A model generated the notes under the pieces. It had not been told where the DNA came from, searched no databases, and saw only the letters and a list, made by a program, of their open reading frames with translations. Positions 56,999-64,000 of a stretch of DNA of 64,000 bases are shown in pieces (position 1 is the first letter of the stretch; each line of letters starts with the position of its first letter). Source of the stretch: Primula veris (Eukaryota > Streptophyta > Magnoliopsida > Ericales > Primulaceae). The stretch lies in NCBI GenBank assembly GCA_963682055.1, contig OY821751.1:7068001-7132000 (forward strand). The letters are read 5' to 3'. The position numbers and the translations under genes were made by a program.

Positions 56999-57224
56999 GA
57001 AAGGTTGTGCATCTTCAATTCGTTTAAACCTCCCCGCCGTCCCGTTCGCTTCCCAAGAACAGACCGGTTTAGTTTCTCTCTTTACAAAAATTTATATTAA
57101 TTATTCAAAATAATTGGAAAGGATAACGTAATAATATTAAATAACAAACGGCATGGAAAAAATATATAAATAAAAATATTACACAAAAAACGAGAAGTTG
57201 ATGCGAAAAAAACAAAACAAAAAA

Positions 57225-57342
57225 GGGTGCAACACGAGGACTTCCCAGGGGGGCACCCATCCTAGTACTACTCTCGCCCAAGCACACTTAACTGCGGAGT
57301 TCTGATGGGATCCGGTGCATTAGTGCTGGTATGATCGCACCC
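57225..57342 (-). rRNA. 5S rRNA gene, unit 171 (Lm)
   Basis: p90 A>C. Confidence 0.95.
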
Positions 57343-57568
57343 GGAAGGTTGTGCATCTTCAATTCATTTAAACCTCCCCGCCGTCCCGTTCGCTTCCCAA
57401 GAACCGACCGGTTTAGTTTCTCTCTTTACAAAAATTTATATTAATTATTCAAAATAATTGGAAAGGATAACGTAATAAGATTAAATAACAAACGGCATGG
57501 AAAAAATATATAAATAAAAATATTACACAAAAAACGAGAAGTTGATGCGAAAAAAACAAAACAAAAAA

Positions 57569-57686
57569 GGGTGCAACACGAGGACTTCCCAGGGGGCCAC
57601 CCATCCTAGTACTACTCTCGCCCAAGCACACTTAACTGCGGAGTTCTGATGGGATCCGGTGCATTAGTGCTGGTATGATCGCACCC
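57569..57686 (-). rRNA. 5S rRNA gene, unit 172 (Lm)
   Basis: p90 A>G. Confidence 0.95.
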
Positions 57687-57910
57687 GGAAGGTTGTGCAT
57701 CTTCAATTCGTTTAAACCTCCCCGCCGTCCCGTTCGCTTCCCAAGAACCGACCGGTTTAGTTTCTCTCTTTACAAAAATTTATATTAATTATTCAAAATA
57801 ATTGGAAAGGATAACGTAATAAGATTAAATAACAAACGGCATAGAAAAAATATATAAATAAAAATATTACACAAAAAACGAGAAGTTGATGCGAAAAAAA
57901 AAACAAAAAA

Positions 57911-58028
57911 GGGTGCAACACGAGGACTTCCCAGGGGGTCACCCATCCTAGTACTACTCTCGCCCAAGCACACTTAACTGCGGAGTTCTGATGGGATCCG
58001 GTGCATTAGTGCTGGTATGATCGCACCC
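57911..58028 (-). rRNA. 5S rRNA gene, unit 173 (Lg)
   Basis: Consensus gene. Confidence 0.97.
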
Positions 58029-58252
58029 GGAAGGTTGCGCATCTTCAATTCGTTTAAACCTCCCCGCCGTCCCGTTCGCTTCCCAAGAACCGACCGGTTT
58101 AGTTTCTCTCTTTACAAAAATTTATATTAATTATTCAAAATAATTGGAAAGGATAACGTAATAAGATTAAATAACAAACGGCATGAAAAAAATATATAAA
58201 TAAAAATATTACACAAAAAACGAGAAATTGATGCGAAAAAAAAAACAAAAAA

Positions 58253-58370
58253 GGGTGCAACACGAGGACTTCCCAGGGGGTCACCCATCCTAGTACTACT
58301 CTCGCCCAAGCACACTGAACTGCGGAGTTCTGATGGGATCCAGTGCATTAGTGCTGGTATGATCGCACCC
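58253..58370 (-). rRNA. 5S rRNA gene, unit 174 (Lg)
   Basis: p54 A>C, p29 C>T, -2 C>T. Opens copy C. Confidence 0.94.
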
Positions 58371-58594
58371 GAAAGGTTGTGCATCTTCAATTCGTTTAAA
58401 CCTCGCCGCCGTCCCGTTCGCTTCCCAAGAACCGACCGGTTTAGTTTCTCTCTTTACAAAAATTTATATTAATTATTCAACATAATTGGAAAGGATAACG
58501 TAATAAGATTAAATAACAAACGGCATGGAAAAAAAATATAAATAAAAATATTACACAAAAAACGAGAAGTTGATGCGAAAAAAAAAACAAAAAA

Positions 58595-58712
58595 GGGTGC
58601 AACACGAGGACTTCCCAGGGGGTCACCCATCCTAGTACTACTCTCGCCCAAGCACACATAACTGCGGAGTTCTGATGGGATCCGGTGCATTAGTGCTGGT
58701 ATGATCGCACCC
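58595..58712 (-). rRNA. 5S rRNA gene, unit 175 (Lg)
   Basis: p55 A>T. Confidence 0.95.
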
Positions 58713-58914
58713 GGAAGGTTGCGCATCTTCAATTCGTTTAAACCTCCCCGCCGTCCCGTTCGCTTCCCAAGAACCGACCGGTTTAGTTTCTGTCTTTAAC
58801 AAAATTTATATTAATTATTCAAAATAATTGGAAAGGATAACGTAATAAGATTAAATAACAAACGGCATGGAAAAAATATATAAATAAAAAATATTACACA
58901 AAAAAAAAAAAAAA

Positions 58915-59032
58915 GGGTGCAACACGAGGACTTCCCAGGGGGTCACCCATCCTAGTACTACTCTCGCCCAAGCACACTTAACTGCGGAGTTCTGATGGGA
59001 TCCGGTGCATTAGTGCTGGTATGATCGCACCC
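58915..59032 (-). rRNA. 5S rRNA gene, unit 176 (S)
   Basis: Consensus gene; unbroken but shorter T run than unit 140. Confidence 0.97.
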
Positions 59033-59256
59033 GGAAGGTGGTGCATCTTCAATTCGTTTAAACCTCCCCGCCGTCCCGTTCGCTTCCCAAGAACCGACCG
59101 GTTTAGTTTCTCTCTTTACAAAAATTTATATTAATTATTCAAAATAATTGGAAAGGATAACGTAATAAGATTAAATAACAAACGGCATGAAAAAAATAAA
59201 TAAATAAAAATATTACACATAAAACGAGAAGTTGATGCCAAAAAAAAAACAAAAGA

Positions 59257-59374
59257 GGGTGCAACACGAGGACTTCCCAGGGGGTCACCCATCCTAGTAC
59301 TATTCTCGCCCAAGCACACTTAACTGCGGAGTTCTGATGAGATCCGGTGCATTAGTGCTGGTATGATCGCACCC
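59257..59374 (-). rRNA. 5S rRNA gene, unit 177 (Lc)
   Basis: p72 G>A, p35 C>T. Confidence 0.95.
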
Positions 59375-59598
59375 GGAAGGTTGTGCATCTTCAATTCATT
59401 TAAACCTCCCCGCCGTCCCGTTCGCTTCCTAAGAACCGACTGGTTTAGTTTCTCTCTTTACAAAAATTTATATTAATTATTCAAAATAATTGGAAAGGAT
59501 AACGTAATAAGATTAAATAACAAACGGCATGGAAAAAATATATAAATAAAAATATTACACAAAAAACGAGAAGTTGATGCGAAAAAAAAAACAAAAAA

Positions 59599-59716
59599 GG
59601 GTGCAACACGAGGACTTCCCAGGGGGTCACCCATCCTAGTACTACTCTCGCCCAAGCACACTTAACTGCGGAGTTCTGACGGGATCCGGTACATTACTGC
59701 TGGTATGATCGCACCC
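59599..59716 (-). rRNA. 5S rRNA gene, unit 178 (Lg)
   Basis: p37 A>G, p26 C>T, p20 C>G; lacks the p75 change of its counterparts 142 and 160. Confidence 0.94.
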
Positions 59717-59919
59717 GGAAGGTTGCGCATCTTCAATTCGTTTAAACCTCCCCGCCGTCCCGTTCGCTTCCCAAGAACCGACCGGTTTAGTTTCTGTCTT
59801 TAACAAAATTTATATTAATTATTCAAAATAATTGGAAAGGATAACGTAATAAGATTAAATAACAAACGGCATGGAAAAAATATATAAATAAAAATATTAC
59901 ACAAAAAAAAAACAAAAAA

Positions 59920-60037
59920 TGGTGCAACACGAGGACTTCCCAGGGGGTCACCCATCCTAGTATTACTCTCGCCCAAGCACACTTAACTGCGGAGTTCTGA
60001 TGGGATCCGGTGCATTAGTGCTGGTATGATCGCACCC
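59920..60037 (-). rRNA. 5S rRNA gene, unit 179 (S)
   Basis: p118 C>A, p75 G>A. Confidence 0.94.
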
Positions 60038-60261
60038 GGAAGGTGGTGCATCTTCAATTCGTTTAAACCTCCCCGCCGTCCCGTTCGCTTCCCAAGAACC
60101 GACCGGTTTAGTTTCTCTGTTTACAAAAATTTATATTAATTATTCAAAATAATTGAAAAGTATAACGTAATAAGATTAAATAACAAACGGTATGGAAAAA
60201 ATATATAAATAAAAATATTACACAAAAAACGAGAAGTTGATGCCAAAAAAAAAACAAAAGA

Positions 60262-60379
60262 GGGGGCAACACGAGGACTTCCCTGGGGGTCACCCATCCT
60301 AGTACTACTCTCGCCCAAGCACACTTAACTGCGGAGTTCTGATGGGATCCGGTGCATTAGTGCTGGTATGATCGCACCC
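60262..60379 (-). rRNA. 5S rRNA gene, unit 180 (Lc)
   Basis: p115 A>C, p96 T>A. Confidence 0.94.
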
Positions 60380-60605
60380 GGAAGGGTGTGCATCTTCAAT
60401 TCGTTTAAACCTCCCCGCCGTCCCGTTCGCTTCCCAAGAACCGACCGGTTTAGTTTCTCTCTTTACAAAAATTTATATTAATTATTCAAAATAATTGGAA
60501 AGGATAACGTAATAAGATTAAATAACAAACGGCATGGACAAAATATATAAATAAAAATATTACACAAAAAACGAGAAGTTGATGCGAAAAAAACAAAACA
60601 AAAAA

Positions 60606-60723
60606 GGGTGCAACACGAGGACTTCCCAGGGGGTCACCCATCCTAGTACTACTCTCGCCCAAGCACACTTAACTGCGGAGTTCTGATGGGATCCGGTGCA
60701 TTAGTGCTGGTATGATCGCACCC
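60606..60723 (-). rRNA. 5S rRNA gene, unit 181 (Lm)
   Basis: Consensus gene; its upstream spacer matches units 148/166, not 145/163, marking the three-unit loss in copy C. Confidence 0.97.
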
Positions 60724-60926
60724 GGAAGGTTGTGCATCTTCAATTCGTTTAAATCTCTCCGCTGTCCCGTTCGCTTCCCAAGAACCGATCGGTTTAGTTT
60801 CTCTCTTTACAAAAATTTATATTAATTATTCAAAATAATTGGAAAGGATAACGTAATAAGATTAAATAACAAACGGCATGGAAAAAATATATAAATAAAA
60901 ATATTACACAAAAAAAAAACAAAAAA

Positions 60927-61044
60927 GGGTGCAACACGAGGACTTCCCAGGGGGTCACCCATCCTATTACTATTCTCGCCCAAGCACACTTAACTGCGGA
61001 GTTCTGATGGGATCCGGTGCATTAGTGCTGGTATGATCGCACCC
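60927..61044 (-). rRNA. 5S rRNA gene, unit 182 (S)
   Basis: p78 C>A, p72 G>A, -2 C>T. Confidence 0.93.
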
Positions 61045-61267
61045 GAAAGGTTGTGCATCTTCAATTCGTTTAAACCTCCCCGCCGTCCCGTTCGCTTCCC
61101 AAGAACAGACCGGTTTAGTTTCTCTCTTTACAAAAATTTATATTAATTATTCAAAATAATTGGTTGGATAACGTAATAATATTAAATAACAAACGGCATG
61201 GAAAAAATATATAAATAAAAATATTACACAAAAAACGAGAAGTTGATGCCAAAAAAAAAACAAAAGA

Positions 61268-61385
61268 GGGGGCAACACGAGGACTTCCCTGGGGGTCACC
61301 CATCCTAGTACTACTCTCGCCCAAGCACACTTAACTGCGGAGTTCTGATGGGATCCGGTGCATTAGTGCTGGTATGATCGCACCC
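61268..61385 (-). rRNA. 5S rRNA gene, unit 183 (Lc)
   Basis: p115 A>C, p96 T>A; trimer copy of unit 180. Confidence 0.94.
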
Positions 61386-61611
61386 GGAAGGGTGTGCATC
61401 TTCAATTCGTTTAAACCTCCCCGCCGTCCCGTTCGCTTCCCAAGAACCGACCGGTTTAGTTTCTCTCTTTACAAAAATTTATATTAATTATTCAAAATAA
61501 TTGGAAAGGATAACGTAATAAGATTAAATAACAAACGGCATGGACAAAATATATAAATAAAAATATTACACAAAAAACGAGAAGTTGATGCGAAAAAAAC
61601 AAAACAAAAAA

Positions 61612-61729
61612 GGGTGCAACACGAGGACTTCCCAGGGGGTCACCCATCCTAGTACTACTCTCGCCCAAGCACACTTAACTGCGGAGTTCTGATGGGATCC
61701 GGTGCATTAGTGCTGGTATGATCGCACCC
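61612..61729 (-). rRNA. 5S rRNA gene, unit 184 (Lm)
   Basis: Consensus gene; trimer copy of unit 181. Confidence 0.97.
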
Positions 61730-61933
61730 GGAAGGTTGTGCATCTTCAATTCGTTTAAATCTCTCCGCTGTCCCGTTCGCTTCCCAAGAACCGATCGGTT
61801 TAGTTTCTCTCTTTACAAAAATTTATATTAATTATTCAAAATAATTGGAAAGGATAACGTAATAAGATTAAATAACAAACGGCATGGAAAAAATATATAA
61901 ATAAAAATATTACACAAAAAAAAAAACAAAAAA

Positions 61934-62051
61934 GGGTGCAACACGAGGACTTCCCAGGGGGTCACCCATCCTATTACTATTCTCGCCCAAGCACACTTAA
62001 CTGCGGAGTTCTGATGGGATCCGGTGCATTAGTGCTGGTATGATCGCACCC
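61934..62051 (-). rRNA. 5S rRNA gene, unit 185 (S)
   Basis: p78 C>A, p72 G>A, -2 C>T; trimer copy of unit 182. Confidence 0.93.
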
Positions 62052-62276
62052 GAAAGGTTGTGCATCTTCAATTCGTTTAAACCTCCCCGCCGTCCCGTTC
62101 GCTTCCCAAGAACAGACCGGTTTAGTTTCTCTCTTTACAAAAATTTATATTAATTATTCAAAATAATTGGTTGGATAACGTAATAATATTAAATAACAAA
62201 CGGCATGGAAAAAATATATAAATAAAAATATTACACAAAAAACGAGAAGTTGATGCGAAAAAAACAAAACAAAAAA

Positions 62277-62394
62277 GGGTGCAACACGAGGACTTCCCAG
62301 GGGGTCACCCATCCTATTACTATTCTCGCCCAAGCACACTTAACTGCGGAGTTCTGATGGGATCCGGTGCATTAGTGCTGGTATGATCGCACCC
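62277..62394 (-). rRNA. 5S rRNA gene, unit 186 (Lm), hybrid
   Basis: p78 C>A, p72 G>A and -2 C>T, elsewhere tied to S terminators, here combined with an Lm terminator: a recombinant gene. Confidence 0.93.
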
Positions 62395-62620
62395 GAAAGG
62401 TTGTGCATCTTCAATTCGTTTAAACCTCCCCGCCGTCCCGTTCGCTTCCCAAGAACAGACCGGTTTAGTTTCTCTCTTTACAAAAATTTATATTAATTAT
62501 TCAAAATAATTGGAAAGGATAACGTAATAATATTAAATAACAAACGGCATGGAAAAAATATATAAATAAAAATATTACACAAAAAACGAGAAGTTGATGC
62601 GAAAAAAACAAAACAAAAAA

Positions 62621-62738
62621 GGGTGCAACACGAGGACTTCCCAGGGGGTCACCCATCCTAGTACTACTCTCGCCCAAGCATACTTAACTGCGGAGTTCTG
62701 ATGGGATCCGGTGCATTAGTGCTGGTATGATCGCACCC
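62621..62738 (-). rRNA. 5S rRNA gene, unit 187 (Lm)
   Basis: p58 G>A in the A box. Confidence 0.95.
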
Positions 62739-62964
62739 GGAAGGTTGTGCATCTTCAATTCATTTAAACCTCCCCGCCGTCCCGTTCGCTTCCCAAGAAC
62801 CGACCGGTTTAGTTTCTCTCTTTACAAAAATTTATATTAATTATTCAAAATAATTGGAAAGGATAACGTAATAAGATTAAATAACAAACGGCATGGAAAA
62901 AATATATAAATAAAAATATTACACAAAAAACGAGAAGTTGATGCGAAAAAAACAAAACAAAAAA

Positions 62965-63082
62965 GGGTGCAACACGAGGACTTCCCAGGGGGCCACCCAT
63001 CCTAGTACTACTCTCGCCCAAGCACACTTAACTGCGGAGTTCTGATGGGATCCGGTGCATTAGTGCTGGTATGATCGCACCC
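62965..63082 (-). rRNA. 5S rRNA gene, unit 188 (Lm)
   Basis: p90 A>G. Confidence 0.95.
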
Positions 63083-63306
63083 GGAAGGTTGTGCATCTTC
63101 AATTCGTTTAAACCTCCCCGCCGTCCCGTTCGCTTCCCAAGAACCGACCGGTTTAGTTTCTCTCTTTACAAAAATTTATATTAATTATTCAAAATAATTG
63201 GAAAGGATAACGTAATAAGATTAAATAACAAACGGCATAGAAAAAATATATAAATAAAAATATTACACAAAAAACGAGAAGTTGATGCGAAAAAAAAAAC
63301 AAAAAA

Positions 63307-63424
63307 GGGTGCAACACGAGGACTTCCCAGGGGGTCACCCATCCTAGTACTACTCTCGCCCAAGCACACTTAACTGCGGAGTTCTGATGGGATCCGGTGC
63401 ATTAGTGCTGGTATGATCGCACCC
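63307..63424 (-). rRNA. 5S rRNA gene, unit 189 (Lg)
   Basis: Consensus gene. Confidence 0.97.
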
Positions 63425-63648
63425 GGAAGGTTGCGCATCTTCAATTCGTTTAAACCTCCCCGCCGTCCCGTTCGCTTCCCAAGAACCGACCGGTTTAGTT
63501 TCTCTCTTTACAAAAATTTATATTAATTATTCAAAATAATTGGAAAGGATAACGTAATAAGATTAAATAACAAACGGCATGAAAAAAATATATAAATAAA
63601 AATATTACACAAAAAACGAGAAATTGATGCGAAAAAAAAAACAAAAAA

Positions 63649-63766
63649 GGGTGCAACACGAGGACTTCCCAGGGGGTCACCCATCCTAGTACTACTCTCG
63701 CCCAAGCACACTGAACTGCGGAGTTCTGATGGGATCCAGTGCATTAGTGCTGGTATGATCGCACCC
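63649..63766 (-). rRNA. 5S rRNA gene, unit 190 (Lg)
   Basis: p54 A>C, p29 C>T, -2 C>T. Confidence 0.94.
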
Positions 63767-63990
63767 GAAAGGTTGTGCATCTTCAATTCGTTTAAACCTC
63801 GCCGCCGTCCCGTTCGCTTCCCAAGAACCGACCGGTTTAGTTTCTCTCTTTACAAAAATTTATATTAATTATTCAACATAATTGGAAAGGATAACGTAAT
63901 AAGATTAAATAACAAACGGCATGGAAAAAAAATATAAATAAAAATATTACACAAAAAACGGGAAGTTGATGCGAAAAAAAAAACAAAAAA

Positions 63991-64000
63991 GGGTGCAACA
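63991..64000 (-). rRNA. 5S rRNA gene, unit 191, 3' end only
   Basis: Only the last ten bases (TGTTGCACCC) are inside the window, preceded by an Lg-type terminator. Confidence 0.9.

Larger units (their letters stand above)
52189..58252 (-). repeat. 6.06-kb 18-mer, copy B (units 156-173)
   Basis: All eighteen units recur at 6064-6067 bp offset, with only a few private changes. Confidence 0.93.
60262..61267 (-). repeat. 1006-bp trimer in copy C, first (units 180-182)
   Basis: Lc unit with p115 C/p96 A, Lm consensus unit, S unit with p78/p72 changes. It ends with a spacer containing GGTTGGATAACG, seen elsewhere only at the end of the second trimer. Confidence 0.88.
61268..62276 (-). repeat. 1006-bp trimer in copy C, second (units 183-185)
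   Basis: Repeats units 180-182, including the GGTTGGATAACG spacer variant near 62165, showing that this is a very recent local duplication. Confidence 0.88.
58253..63648 (-). repeat. Rearranged 18-mer, copy C (units 174-189)
   Basis: Sixteen units, 5396 bp. The first eight match copy B. The block then loses three units, gains a 1006-bp trimer duplication (units 180-182 and 183-185) and contains hybrid unit 186 before rejoining the copy B order at unit 187. Confidence 0.85.
1..64000 (-). repeat. 5S rDNA tandem array (190 complete units)
   Basis: The window is filled end to end by head-to-tail units of a 118-bp 5S rRNA gene plus a spacer of about 202-226 bp; every gene reads on the minus strand and no unrelated sequence interrupts them. 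The gene matches plant 5S rRNA as known: GGGTGCGATCATACC at the 5' end, GGATCC at p30-35, AGTAGTACTAGGATGGG around p71-87 and TTGCACCC at the 3' end. Unit lengths fall into a long group (341-344 bp) and a short group (320-324 bp), with one 245-bp exception. The array continues beyond both edges: the left edge is in a spacer and the right edge cuts a gene. Compared with the plant 5S sequence I remember, the consensus here has T instead of C at p57 and C instead of T at p93. Organism beyond 'plant nuclear genome' is not determined. Confidence 0.97.
63649..64000 (-). repeat. Start of a fourth 18-mer copy
   Basis: Unit 190 has the p54 C/p29 T markers that open copies A, B and C, and the spacer after it has the CAACATAATT change seen there. 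Confidence 0.85.

Noticed and set aside
1..64000. CRISPR-like array of regular repeats
   Set aside because: Repeats are 118-bp rRNA genes and the intervals are themselves homologous to each other, unlike unique CRISPR spacers.
1..64000. Non-coding satellite DNA
   Set aside because: The unit contains a full 5S rRNA with intact internal control region and Pol III signals, so it is a gene array rather than an anonymous satellite.
1..64000. SINE elements derived from 5S rRNA
   Set aside because: Such elements are dispersed, have a tail body and target-site duplications. Here units are strictly tandem with the known 5S spacer layout.

Overview
The whole window is one uninterrupted tandem array of nuclear 5S ribosomal RNA genes from a land plant. 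I count 190 complete genes plus a 10-base fragment of another at the right edge. All lie on the minus strand. The gene (normally 118 bp from the 5' GGGTGCGATC to the 3' TTGCACCC) is a clear match to plant 5S rRNA, with the expected A box, intermediate element and C box. The upstream motif set TTTAAA near -28, GC at -12 and C at -1 is the one described for plant 5S promoters, so a flowering plant, probably a eudicot, is the best guess. I cannot name the species. No protein gene, tRNA, transposon, CRISPR array or other unrelated sequence is visible.

Each repeat unit is gene plus spacer, usually 342-344 bp or 320-322 bp. Units are named here by the sequence just 3' of the gene, which is the Pol III terminator region at lower coordinates. 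Lg is long: a T6-G-T10 terminator followed by a 21-bp insert containing CGCATCAACTTCTCG. Lc is long: CTC then T4-G-T10, followed by GGCATCAACTTCTCG. Lm is long with a twice-interrupted T run. S is short and lacks the 21-bp insert (about 48 units). The rest of the spacer is an AT-rich half with a small inverted repeat and a GC-rich half adjoining the promoter. Variants below are given in gene numbering (p1 = 5' base of the RNA, DNA letters of the gene strand), relative to the by-eye consensus of this window; negative numbers are upstream of p1.

Layout: 1-16 kb is a mosaic with a duplicated 2.37-kb heptamer and a larger, indel-bearing duplication (5.8-10.9 kb versus 11.6-16.2 kb). 16.2-19.3 kb holds a 1370-bp tetramer repeated in tandem. 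19.6-25.6 kb is a subfamily with a changed first base, including a 1007-bp trimer repeat. 27-29 kb carries a 685-bp dimer. 30.1-42.7 kb is a 6.37-kb block present twice, each copy containing a run of 662-bp dimers. 42.7-46.1 kb is mixed. 46.1-64 kb is an 18-unit block of about 6.06 kb repeated in tandem: two full copies, a rearranged 16-unit third copy, and the start of a fourth.

Functionally the region would supply 5S rRNA to the large ribosomal subunit through TFIIIA/RNA polymerase III. Several sequence subfamilies change promoter or helix-I bases and may be silent. The main interest is evolutionary: a base-resolved record of unequal crossing-over, conversion and slippage. I see no new biochemical system here.
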